This document shows, piece after piece, positions 1 to 6,750 of a stretch of DNA of 9,999 nucleotides. The position numbers and the translations under genes are program-made. This DNA is from Spirochaetales bacterium. GTDB lineage: Bacteria; Spirochaetota; Spirochaetia; Treponematales; Rectinemataceae. The stretch spans positions 7,032 through 17,030 of the forward strand of contig JADLKI010000009.1 in NCBI GenBank assembly GCA_015657395.1, read 5' to 3'. Within the stretch, counting starts at the first letter, position 1. Each line of letters begins with the position of its first letter. Under the pieces are notes generated by a model. That model saw only the letters and a program-made list of their open reading frames with translations. It had not been told where the DNA came from and searched no databases.

Positions 1-1911
1 GGGGCCTACGATTTTGTGTTCAAAGAACAGTCCAGCCTCCTCACTCATGTCATTCCAAAAGCGCTCGAATGGGCCGAGCAGAGAAAGACAGAGGAGAAAC
101 AGCGTCTTCAAATCGAACTGCAGAATAAAGCTTTTCAGTCTTCACCGAACGCGATAGCCATTCTCAATGTGCAGGGCGCCTTTGAGTGGGTCAATCAGGC
201 TTACGAGACGCTTACAGGCTGGACCCTTCAGGAGTTGGAGGGCCGATATCTCTGGGGATTCTGCAGCGAGGTCCCGCCAGAGGATTGCAGGCAGGTCTTT
301 CAGGAGTTGAAATATAAGGATATTCATCGATGGGAAGGTGCCGCGACACGGAAGGACGGCTCGCGCTATCAGGAATTCCGGCAAATGGCCAAATTGTCGG
401 ATGCAAACAACGTCGTCCAGCAGTATCTGCTGATTCGGCAGGATATCACCTCATTGAGGCACTACCACCTGAGGCTCGAGATCGATGCAGAGCTGCCGCT
501 GATACTCGCCAATTGCCAGACAGAGGTAAGTATATACGAAGAATCGGCTTCGTACTTCAAGCGAGTCTTCGAAGTCCAGCATGCGGGATTCAGCCGAATA
601 GACAGACAAGAGAAAAAAGCCTCCCGCTGGATCGGCGACGATATGGCTTCTTCCTCAGCAGCTGCACATATGCAATATCCCGTGCTCGTCGATGGCAAAC
701 CCAAGGCCATCTGCGCTGTGGACTGGAACGCCACTCCGATTGAAGGGACAGATACCCTAATAAGCTACGCACTGGAAAAACTGGAGCAGCCCCTCTCTCG
801 GTTTATTGCACAGAGAAAGGCCAAGGAATGGCTCCAGCGGCTTTCACTGCTCGACATCTTCAGGGAATACTTTGGCTCGGGCCGGAACTTCAATGCGGCT
901 GTCCTAAAGATATTACGAATCATAAGAGAAACATTGCATGCAGACAGCATAAGCCTCTTTATTCAAAATGCCGATGGCACGCTGACCAGCAAGGATTACG
1001 ATGGTTTTTTGTCAGATATCATGAGCAATGAAACAATCCAGCCCGGCGAAAAAAATGTGGGGCTCGCAGCCGAGAAGCGGCGCATTATTGCGGCTGCAGA
1101 CCTCGCAATACATCGTGATGGCTATACGCCCCGATTCCGTGCCCTCATCGAGCGCGAAAAATTTGTCACTCAATACTGCATCCCTGTGATATTGGCGAAT
1201 GAAGTGCGCGCGGTGCTCGAGCTCTTCTTCAGGGCGCCCTTCAAGCCGGATGAAACCTGGCTCGCTTTCAGCCAAATCGCAGCCTATCAGACTGGCCTCG
1301 CCCTTCAGATGCAGAGCATCATCGAAGAACTCGCCCAAACATATGGAGACCTCGAAAGCGCAAACGAATCCATCCTTGAAGGTCTTTCGAGCGCCCTTGA
1401 GTTCCGCGACAAGGAAACGGAAGGCCACACACTCCGGGTAACAGCGCTCTTCATGTCCTTCGCCTCGAAGTTCATCCAGGATGAGAATGAGCTCAAAAAG
1501 CTGCGAGTTGGCTCACTCCTGCACGATATCGGCAAAATTGGCATCTCCGATACTATTCTCAACAAGCCGGGGCCTTTAACGCCGGAAGAGCAGGCTGAGA
1601 TGAAGAAGCATCCTCTTATTTCAAGAGAAATCCTCTCGCGGATTCCTTCGCTGCACGAATGTATTGATATCCCCTTATACCATCATGAAAAATATGACGG
1701 AACTGGATATCCTTTCGGACTGAAAGGTGAAGCAATTCCGCTCTCGGCGAGGATGTTTGCGATTGTCGATGTATATGAGGCTCTCACAAGTGACAGGCCT
1801 TACCGTAAAGGTTGGACGAAGGGAAAAACGCTCGGATATATCCGCGACAACGCGGGGACGCACTTCGACCCAGAGCTTGCGCGCCGATTCATCGAGATGC
1901 ACACGAATTGA
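1..1911 (+). CDS. Response regulator with PAS, GAF-like and HD-GYP domains (5' partial), probable c-di-GMP phosphodiesterase
   Basis: The reading frame is open from base 1. Its first codons (GAYDFVFKEQ, then a helix) look like the end of a receiver domain, so the GTG at 16 is probably internal and the gene starts upstream. Counting the first in-window codon as residue 1, a PAS/PAC domain lies at about 40-155, a poorly conserved sensor segment at 160-275, a GAF-like domain at 283-435 and HD-GYP at about 450-635. The HD-GYP metal and catalytic residues look intact: H476 (EGH), HDIGK at 508-512, H537 (KHP), HHE at 561-563, DGTGYP at 566-571 and DVYEALTSDRPYR at 590-602. Family knowledge says such proteins hydrolyse cyclic-di-GMP in the cytoplasm under control of phosphorylation and ligand sensing. 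The signal is not identifiable. It is convergent with the desulfidase-like gene 29 bp away. The HD-GYP call is firm; activity and signal are inferred. Confidence 0.9.
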   Translation, partial: GAYDFVFKEQSSLLTHVIPKALEWAEQRKTEEKQRLQIELQNKAFQSSPNAIAILNVQGAFEWVNQAYETLTGWTLQELEGRYLWGFCSEVPPEDCRQVFQELKYKDIHRWEGAATRKDGSRYQEFRQMAKLSDANNVVQQYLLIRQDITSLRHYHLRLEIDAELPLILANCQTEVSIYEESASYFKRVFEVQHAGFSRIDRQEKKASRWIGDDMASSSAAAHMQYPVLVDGKPKAICAVDWNATPIEGTDTLISYALEKLEQPLSRFIAQRKAKEWLQRLSLLDIFREYFGSGRNFNAAVLKILRIIRETLHADSISLFIQNADGTLTSKDYDGFLSDIMSNETIQPGEKNVGLAAEKRRIIAAADLAIHRDGYTPRFRALIEREKFVTQYCIPVILANEVRAVLELFFRAPFKPDETWLAFSQIAAYQTGLALQMQSIIEELAQTYGDLESANESILEGLSSALEFRDKETEGHTLRVTALFMSFASKFIQDENELKKLRVGSLLHDIGKIGISDTILNKPGPLTPEEQAEMKKHPLISREILSRIPSLHECIDIPLYHHEKYDGTGYPFGLKGEAIPLSARMFAIVDVYEALTSDRPYRKGWTKGKTLGYIRDNAGTHFDPELARRFIEMHTN

Positions 1912-1940
1912 GCGTGGCTCACCTGCATGGGGGATCGGGG

Positions 1941-3359
1941 CTATCGAGAGCTGGCCTCGCCTGCCGGATTTCCAAGCATCACGCGAATGATTTCGACGTC
2001 TGTACGCCGCATTCCTTCTTTCGCGACAATGCCCACGTTGCGGAGTGTCTCCTCGACACCCGCACCCGTAAGCCCCTCCCCTTCCCGGAATCGCGTGCCC
2101 TCTTTCATGCCGAGATCGAGACCAAGCATCGCCGATTCAAGGGCCACCGCAATCTTTGCGGCGCATGAACCCTTCGCGCCATCGCAGAGGATGCCATCCG
2201 AAGTGGCCACAGAATCGATAATCACCTTAGAGATCTGTCCATAGTCCGCTCCACCCAGATATGCGATCCCCGCGGCGGCTCCTACTGCAGCGCTCACGGC
2301 CCCGCAATATGCAGAGAGCTTGCCTACGTACTCTTTTTGTTCAAGAGAGACTAGATTGCTCACTACAAGGGCCCGAATGAGCTTCTCTTCATCGACTCCC
2401 AGGCTTTCAGCAAACGCGATGACCGGCAACGACACTGTCAGCCCCTGATTTCCCGACCCTGAATTGATCACTACAGGCAAGGCGCAGCCTGCCATCCGGG
2501 CGTCACTTCCCGCCGCAGCGAGAGCTCTGGCGCGGACACGGACATCCCGTGCGTCGCGGTATTTCATCAGCGTTTTGCCGACAGACACACCCCAGTCCCC
2601 GCGCAGACCTTCTTCGGCGATCGCCTTGTTCAACTCAATCTGTGCGCGCAAAAGCTTTCCAACATCGCGGATCTGCACATGCTCAGCAAACTTGAGAATG
2701 TCGTCTACATTCAACCAGGCATATTCATGCCGATCAAGGCTTATATACGACTGTCCGACACAGCGCGGAGCCGCATCGCAGCCGGCACACTCGTCCGGCC
2801 ACCGGGACTGTGGAGACGAAGAGAGAGAATCCTGCTTGCCCTTTGCCACTTCCTGCAGGCTGAACACTGTTTTTCCATCCCTCTCAACACGCGTAATGCC
2901 CGTGTGGGTATGCTCGACGACGACTCGCGAAGAGGAGGCGGAGGTATCCCCTCTATTTTTGCCAAGAGCTTCAACCTCGATATAGAGACCCTCTATCCCT
3001 TCCGCGAGCTCCACCTCGCACATACCCTGTCCCAGAAGCTCGATGACGTCAGCGATGTGATCTGGGTTCAGTGCCTGCAGCACTTCGAGTTTTCGGGCTG
3101 CGTCGCCGCCCACGGCTCCTGCGACAGCAGCCGCCTCAATCCCTCTCAGTCCACCGGTATTCGGTACTGTCACTCCCCTCGCATTTTTCACTATGTTTGC
3201 GCTCACGCGCAGCTTCAGTCGCTCCGGCATCTGACCAAGGACTTCGCGGGCATAGGCCGCCGCATATGCGATCGCAACAGGCTCCGTACATCCCATCGCG
3301 GGCACGAGTTCCTCGTGCAGAATCGCGCAATACGCATGATATTTTTCTTGAGAAAACAT
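1941..3359 (-). CDS. UPF0597 / L-cysteine desulfidase-like (serine dehydratase alpha-type) Fe-S protein with an insertion
   Basis: The 472-residue product matches the family of E. coli YhaM/CyuA and the archaeal L-cysteine desulfidase. These cytoplasmic enzymes eliminate sulfide from L-cysteine, giving pyruvate and ammonia, using an Fe-S cluster. Visible signatures are GCTEP (C24), VSANIVKNARGVTVPNTG (52-69), SDARMAG (285-291), NSGSGNQG (299-306), a cysteine in SAYCGA (C352) and ILCDGAKGSCA (C392, C399). C24, C352 and C392 are the expected cluster ligands by position. E. coli YhaM is about 436 residues; the excess is mostly an insertion at about 177-213 containing C191, C194 and C200. The ATG at 3357-3359 is preceded by AAAGGG at a suitable distance and by a candidate promoter. 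The gene stands alone, divergent from the sugar operon. The substrate (cysteine, or another amino acid such as serine) cannot be decided from sequence alone. Confidence 0.88.
   Translation of the reverse strand: MFSQEKYHAYCAILHEELVPAMGCTEPVAIAYAAAYAREVLGQMPERLKLRVSANIVKNARGVTVPNTGGLRGIEAAAVAGAVGGDAARKLEVLQALNPDHIADVIELLGQGMCEVELAEGIEGLYIEVEALGKNRGDTSASSSRVVVEHTHTGITRVERDGKTVFSLQEVAKGKQDSLSSSPQSRWPDECAGCDAAPRCVGQSYISLDRHEYAWLNVDDILKFAEHVQIRDVGKLLRAQIELNKAIAEEGLRGDWGVSVGKTLMKYRDARDVRVRARALAAAGSDARMAGCALPVVINSGSGNQGLTVSLPVIAFAESLGVDEEKLIRALVVSNLVSLEQKEYVGKLSAYCGAVSAAVGAAAGIAYLGGADYGQISKVIIDSVATSDGILCDGAKGSCAAKIAVALESAMLGLDLGMKEGTRFREGEGLTGAGVEETLRNVGIVAKEGMRRTDVEIIRVMLGNPAGEASSR
2721..2831 (-). 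other. Cysteine-bearing insertion within the desulfidase-like protein
   Basis: Residues 177-213 separate two segments that are nearly adjacent in E. coli YhaM: the strand ending KTVFSLQEVAKGKQ and the helix starting DDILKF. The insertion is Ser/Pro/polar rich and carries CAGCDAAPRC (C191, C194, C200), a CxxC plus a third cysteine. The alignment to YhaM is from memory, so the boundaries are good to a few residues only. A metal site or redox role is conjecture. Confidence 0.6.
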
Positions 3360-3395
3360 TCTATTTCCCTTTTAAAAAGGCATAATGAAGAGTTC

Positions 3396-3424
3396 ATTTT
3401 GCCACTGAATAGCCCTGCCGTCAA
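3396..3424 (-). promoter_or_regulatory. Candidate promoter of the desulfidase-like gene
   Basis: Read on the minus strand there is TTGACG (3424-3419, five of six to the -35 consensus), a 17-nt spacer, and CAAAAT (3401-3396, four of six to the -10 consensus). Transcription would start near 3389, leaving a leader of about 30 nt that holds the AAAGGG ribosome-binding site. The spacing is ideal but the -10 is mediocre. Confidence 0.45.
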
Positions 3425-3461
3425 GAAAAGACAGAGCATACACCGCAGAAAGCCCTGCCGT
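3411..3461. repeat. 11-bp direct repeat AGCCCTGCCGT, 40-bp period
   Basis: The word AGCCCTGCCGT occurs at 3411-3421 and again at 3451-3461. The copies are exact and start 40 bp apart, close to four helical turns. The inner copy overlaps the candidate -35 of the minus-strand promoter and the outer copy lies about 67 bp upstream of its start site. This layout suits tandem binding of a regulator, but no protein is identified. Confidence 0.5.
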
Positions 3462-3537
3462 GTGGTGCACAACCGCTACAAAAAATGAATGGGTATGCAC
3501 ATCTGAGCAACACCTTGAGGTACCAGAACTTTTTTCG

Positions 3538-3566
3538 TTGACAGCGCCATAGGGCCGTCCTATACT
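3538..3566 (+). promoter_or_regulatory. Strong sigma-70-type promoter of the sugar-transport operon
   Basis: TTGACA (3538-3543, perfect -35) and TATACT (3561-3566, five of six to the -10 consensus) are separated by exactly 17 nt. Transcription would start near 3573, about 42 nt before the ATG of the binding-protein gene. This is the best promoter visible in the window and it sits exactly where the operon needs it. Confidence 0.8.
3549..3563. promoter_or_regulatory. Palindrome inside the operon promoter, possible operator
   Basis: ATAGG-GCCGT-CCTAT is an inverted repeat with perfect 5-bp arms and a 5-nt centre. It lies in the -35/-10 spacer and overlaps the first three bases of the -10. A protein bound here would block RNA polymerase, as expected for a substrate-responsive repressor. 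Five-bp arms can arise by chance, and no regulator gene is visible in the window. Confidence 0.35.
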
Positions 3567-3588
3567 TTTTACAGGTTATAAAAAAGAA

Positions 3589-3609
3589 TCCCCGCCAGGG
3601 GACAGGAGG
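3589..3609 (+). promoter_or_regulatory. Ribosome-binding site of the binding-protein gene, with a small hairpin just upstream
   Basis: AGGAGG at 3604-3609 lies 5 nt before the ATG at 3615, a strong Shine-Dalgarno. One base upstream of it, TCCCC-GCCA-GGGGA (3589-3602) can form a 5-bp GC-rich stem with a 4-nt loop. The stem leaves the ribosome-binding site free, so it could act as a 5' stabiliser rather than a blocker. That role is inference. Confidence 0.55.
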
Positions 3610-3614
3610 CCTCT

Positions 3615-4874
3615 ATGAAGAGATGTCTGTTGGCAGCGATGGTCGCACTCATCGCAATTTCTGCATTTGCCCAGCAGAAAGTCACACTCACCATCGAAAG
3701 CTGGCGCAACGACGATATCCAAATTTGGCAGGACCAGATCATTCCTGCTTTCGAGAAGAAAAATCCGAATATCCATGTGGTGTTCGCACCGTCTCCACCC
3801 GCAGAATACAACGGCGTACTGAATTCGAAGCTCGAAGGGGGCACTGCGGGGGACCTCATTACGGCGCGGCCATTCGACGCATCCCTCGCGCTGTTCAACA
3901 AGGGTTACCTCGCCGATTTGACCACTCTGCCCGGCATGAAGAATTTCTCTGATGTCGCCAAGAGCGCATGGATCACCGATGATGGCAAGCATGTATTTGC
4001 GGTGCCCATGGCCTCGGTCATCCACGGCTTTTTCTACAATAAAGACATCTTTAAAAAATTGAATCTCAAGGCACCTCAGACGAAAGCAGAATTTATGCAG
4101 GTTCTCGAGGCAATCAAAAAAGACGGCCGCTATACACCCCTTGCAATGGGGACATCCGACATGTGGGAAGCTGCCACGATGGGATTCCAGAACATCGGCC
4201 CCAACAACTGGAAGGGGGAGGAAGGCCGCCTCGCGCTCCTGTCGGGCAAGCAAAAATACACTGATGCGCCCTATATCAAGACCTGGAAAGAACTTGCGTC
4301 ATGGGCACCCTATATGCCCCGGGGCTATCAGTCGGTCAAGTATCCGGACTCCCAGCAGCTCTTTACGCTGGGAAAGGCCGCAATCTACCCCACCGGTTCA
4401 TGGGAGATCTCGATCTTCGAGAAGGACGCAGCGTTCGACCTCGGCATTTTCCAGCCCCCCGTGGAGAAAAAAGGAGATACGGTGTATATAAGTGACCACA
4501 CCGATATCGCCCTCGGCATGAACGCCAAGACGAAATATCCCGAAGAGGCAAAAAAATTCCTCGAATGGATGACGACGGCCGAATTTGCAAGCCTCTACTC
4601 CAATGCACTGCCGGGGTTCTTCACCTTGTCGAACCACAAGATCACCCTGAAAGATCCGCTTGCAAACGAGTTTCTCTCATGGAGAGCAACCTGCAAGTCG
4701 ACGATCCGCAACTCATATCAGATACTCTCGCGCGGCGATCAATATGGGGCGCCCAACCTTGAGAATGAGCTCTGGGAAGTGAGCGCTGCGGTCATCAATG
4801 GCACAATGACGCCTGAAGAAGCCGGCAAGCGCGTGCAGGCCGGTCTCGATAAATGGTATAAACCTAAGAAATAA
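3615..4874 (+). CDS. CUT1-family ABC transporter, extracellular sugar-binding protein (family 1)
   Basis: The 419-residue protein has a classic Sec signal peptide: MKRC, a hydrophobic core over residues 5-18, and AFA before a likely cleavage after A19. There is no lipobox, so it should be a soluble periplasmic protein rather than a lipoprotein. The mature part has the family 1 solute-binding pattern: TLTIESW near the N-terminus, DLITARP, GKHVFAVPM, GFFYNKDIFKKL, the LFTLGKAAIYPTGSW segment typical of sugar binders, and EEAKKFLEWM near the C-terminus. It would deliver a mono- or oligosaccharide or polyol to the two permeases downstream; the ligand cannot be told from sequence. It is the first gene of the operon, with a near-consensus promoter and strong ribosome-binding site, and is followed by a strong hairpin. 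That fits higher expression of the binding protein than of the membrane subunits. Confidence 0.93.
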   Translation: MKRCLLAAMVALIAISAFAQQKVTLTIESWRNDDIQIWQDQIIPAFEKKNPNIHVVFAPSPPAEYNGVLNSKLEGGTAGDLITARPFDASLALFNKGYLADLTTLPGMKNFSDVAKSAWITDDGKHVFAVPMASVIHGFFYNKDIFKKLNLKAPQTKAEFMQVLEAIKKDGRYTPLAMGTSDMWEAATMGFQNIGPNNWKGEEGRLALLSGKQKYTDAPYIKTWKELASWAPYMPRGYQSVKYPDSQQLFTLGKAAIYPTGSWEISIFEKDAAFDLGIFQPPVEKKGDTVYISDHTDIALGMNAKTKYPEEAKKFLEWMTTAEFASLYSNALPGFFTLSNHKITLKDPLANEFLSWRATCKSTIRNSYQILSRGDQYGAPNLENELWEVSAAVINGTMTPEEAGKRVQAGLDKWYKPKK

Positions 4875-4898
4875 TCAGTTTTGTACACGGGTTGATGG

Positions 4899-4941
4899 GC
4901 CGGAATGCTTCCGGCAAAGAGGCATTCCGGCTTTCTTCTTT
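4899..4941 (+). terminator. Intra-operonic terminator/attenuator hairpin with a competing stem
   Basis: GCCGGAATGC (4899-4908) pairs perfectly with GCATTCCGGC (4922-4931) to give a 10-bp stem with a 13-nt loop, followed by TTTCTTCTTT (4932-4941). The loop itself contains TTCCGGC (4909-4915), which can instead pair with GCCGGAA (4899-4905) in a 7-bp stem with a 3-nt loop. The two structures exclude each other. It sits between the binding-protein gene and permease 1, where partial termination would lower permease expression. The T tract is interrupted by two C residues, so termination may be leaky. Confidence 0.7.
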
Positions 4942-4944
4942 GAT

Positions 4945-4950
4945 AAAGGA
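4945..4950 (+). promoter_or_regulatory. Ribosome-binding site that sets the GTG start of permease 1
   Basis: AAAGGA lies 8 nt before the GTG at 4959 and only 3 nt after the T tract of the hairpin. It supports the non-ATG start and places translation initiation directly next to the attenuator-like structure. Confidence 0.6.
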
Positions 4951-4958
4951 CAACATCG

Positions 4959-5885
4959 GTGCTAGATTTACGTGGGCGGCGCACATTCCCAGCTTTTCTG
5001 GTGGTTTTCCTCGGGCCGGCGGTAGTCTGTTATACACTCTTTATGATGTACCCTCTGGTAGAGTCTCTCATTTTGAGCTTCTTTTCTGTTCAGCCCGACA
5101 ACTCATATATTTTTTCAGGCTTTGCAAACTTTGTAAAACTGTTCACAGACTCCGACACAGCGCCGAGGTTCTGGGGCGCGCTGAAAAACAATGTGATCTT
5201 TTTCCTCATCCATATGCTGATCCAGAACCCCATCGGGCTTCTGCTCGCCTCATTGCTCGTCACCAGGGGCAAGGGACGGAGGTTCTATCGCACCGTGCTT
5301 TTCATGCCGACAGTACTCTCCGTTGTCATCATCGGGTTCATTTGGCAGCTGATTCTGAATCCCCTCTGGGGTGTCGCCGAGTCGATGATGAGCGCAGTCG
5401 GGCTTGGCAAATTTTTCCAGCCCTGGCTTGGCCTGCCGGAGTATGCCCTGCCAACGACGGCGCTCATCTCTGTGTGGCAGTTCATAGGCATTCCCATGAT
5501 CCTCTTCTACACCGCGCTCATCGGTATTCCAGACGAGCTCCTCGAGGCGGCGGTTGTCGACGGCTGTACCGAAAGCCAAGCATTTTGGCGCATTAAACTC
5601 CCCCTCATACTGCCGACCATAGGCATAGTCTCGGTTCTGACATTCGTCGGCAATTTCAATGCATTCGACCTCATCTACACGATGAAAGGGGCCTTCGCCG
5701 GCCCGGCCTACTCTACCGACATCATGGGCACTCTTTTTTACAGGACCTTCTTCGGCCAACAGCTACAGCTCGGCAACCCCTCCATGGGAGCGACGGTCGC
5801 AACAATGATGTTCCTCATCATTCTAGTCGGGGTTCTGCTGTATATGTTTCTGTTCCAGCGTCGGGTAAAGACGTACCAGTTATGA
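4959..5885 (+). CDS. CUT1-family sugar ABC transporter permease 1 (MalF/UgpA type)
   Basis: The 308-residue inner-membrane protein has the expected alternation of hydrophobic segments (about residues 11-34, 76-100, 112-134, 165-188, 217-240 and 277-299), which suits six membrane spans. The EAA loop that docks on the ATPase is clear: EAAVVDG at 196-202 followed by IKLPLILP at 212-219. Length matches MalF-like subunits that lack the extra periplasmic loop of E. coli MalF. The GTG start is supported by AAAGGA 8 nt upstream and by the basic N-terminus (MLDLRGRR) before span 1. It would form the translocation channel with permease 2 and accept substrate from the binding protein upstream. Its stop codon overlaps an ATG at 5882 (ATGA), a normal coupling signal to the next gene that here leads into the wrong frame. 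Confidence 0.93.
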   Translation: MLDLRGRRTFPAFLVVFLGPAVVCYTLFMMYPLVESLILSFFSVQPDNSYIFSGFANFVKLFTDSDTAPRFWGALKNNVIFFLIHMLIQNPIGLLLASLLVTRGKGRRFYRTVLFMPTVLSVVIIGFIWQLILNPLWGVAESMMSAVGLGKFFQPWLGLPEYALPTTALISVWQFIGIPMILFYTALIGIPDELLEAAVVDGCTESQAFWRIKLPLILPTIGIVSVLTFVGNFNAFDLIYTMKGAFAGPAYSTDIMGTLFYRTFFGQQLQLGNPSMGATVATMMFLIILVGVLLYMFLFQRRVKTYQL

Positions 5886-5983
5886 AAAGGGCAAAGGCTA
5901 TGGGCGACTTAGATTCCGCGGTCTTTTTCAGCATGTTGTGCTCATTTTTTTCTCGCTTATTGCACTTTTCCCGATCGTCCTGA
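5882..5983 (+). other. Out-of-frame ATG start region of permease 2 (likely displaced N-terminus)
   Basis: The ATG at 5882 overlaps the stop of permease 1 as ATGA, the usual coupling arrangement, and reads MKRAKAMGDLDS before meeting TGA at 5981-5983. The permease 2 frame is open from 5869 and reads RLRFRGLFQHVV upstream of its first usable start. Inserting one G in the GGG at 5902-5904 would join the two as MKRAKAMGRLRFRGLFQ, a normal basic N-terminus for this family. A second ATG at 5900, preceded by AAAGG, is in the same wrong frame. Confidence 0.6.
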
Positions 5984-6729
5984 TCATCATGAATTCATTC
6001 AAGCTCAAAAAATACATATTTGCCGCGCCCTTCGCGCTGCCGAATACAACGACTTTCAGCCTGATCGGGTATGAAACAGTCCTACAGCGCTCAAACCTCA
6101 TCGTCAATTTCGGAAACTCCATCGTAGTCACCGTAGCGTCGCTGTTCTTCATACTGTTTTTTGGCTCGATGGCTGCATTCGCTCTCTCGGGGTATAAATT
6201 CCGCGGCAATGCATTCTTCGGCTTCTATCTTTCGATTGGAATCATGATCCCAATCCGCCTCGGTACGGTGAGCCTCTTAAAACTGATGGCCTCTCTCGGC
6301 CTGGTGAACAGCCTGATCGGGCTCATCCTGATCTATATCGCCCAGGGGCTGCCCCTCACGATTTTCATCTTGACAAGTTTTATGTCACAGATTCCGGACG
6401 AACTCAAAGACGCGGGGAGAATCGACGGAGCAAGCGAATACCGCATCTATAGCCTCGTGCTCCCGCTTGTGAAACCTGCGATAGGCGCAATCGGCATATT
6501 TACCATGATCCCCATATGGAACGACCTCTGGTTCCCTCTGATTGTCGCCCCGAGCGCGAAGACCGCCACCATCACCCTCGGCGTACAACAATTCCTCGGC
6601 CAGTATGTGAGTGACTGGAATGCAGTGCTGTCGGCGCTGGTTCTGGCCATGGTTCCTATCCTCCTTCTATATTTAGTATTTTCAAAACAGATGATACGGA
6701 GCGTCACCGCGGGAGCCATCAAGGCATAA
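5938..6729 (+). CDS. CUT1-family sugar ABC transporter permease 2 (MalG type), apparent 5' frameshift
   Basis: From the first in-frame start codon (GTG at 5938) the product has 263 residues. It carries hydrophobic spans at about 2-18, 61-84, 92-108, 122-146, 181-202 and 227-248. The EAA-loop equivalent is ELKDAGRIDGAS at 155-166 followed by VLPLVKP at 174-180. MalG-type subunits are usually about 275-285 residues and begin with a short basic stretch before span 1; the GTG product lacks this stretch and has no Shine-Dalgarno. If the ATGA-coupled start at 5882 is used with a one-base correction, the length becomes 282. A base missing from the sequence, or a real frameshift, is therefore likely. 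The rest of the gene is intact and matches its role as the second half of the channel. The stop at 6727 is 21 nt before the ATG of the next gene. Confidence 0.85.
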   Translation: MLIFFSLIALFPIVLIIMNSFKLKKYIFAAPFALPNTTTFSLIGYETVLQRSNLIVNFGNSIVVTVASLFFILFFGSMAAFALSGYKFRGNAFFGFYLSIGIMIPIRLGTVSLLKLMASLGLVNSLIGLILIYIAQGLPLTIFILTSFMSQIPDELKDAGRIDGASEYRIYSLVLPLVKPAIGAIGIFTMIPIWNDLWFPLIVAPSAKTATITLGVQQFLGQYVSDWNAVLSALVLAMVPILLLYLVFSKQMIRSVTAGAIKA

Positions 6730-6750
6730 TTGAATCCATGGAGCACCACA

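Noticed and set aside
16..18. GTG as true start of the HD-GYP protein
   Set aside because: The frame is open to base 1 and the upstream codons continue a receiver-domain tail; there is no ribosome-binding site in the 15 available bases.
1909..1921. TGAGC-GTG-GCTCA hairpin over the stop codon of the HD-GYP gene, as a terminator between convergent genes
   Set aside because: Only five base pairs and no T tract on either strand; the gap between the genes is 29 bp and shows no other terminator.
2464..3488. Long plus-strand open frames (173 and 269 codons) opposite the desulfidase-like gene
   Set aside because: They are antisense shadows of a well-recognised gene, with arginine/serine-rich composition and no domain resemblance.
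3516..3531. Partial palindrome around GGTACC in the divergent intergenic region as an operator
   Set aside because: Symmetry beyond the central six bases is only partial (TT and AA), no better than chance.
6730..6732. TTG immediately after the permease 2 stop as start of oxidoreductase 1
   Set aside because: ATG 6751 has GGAG at good spacing and begins directly at the Rossmann strand, as family members do.
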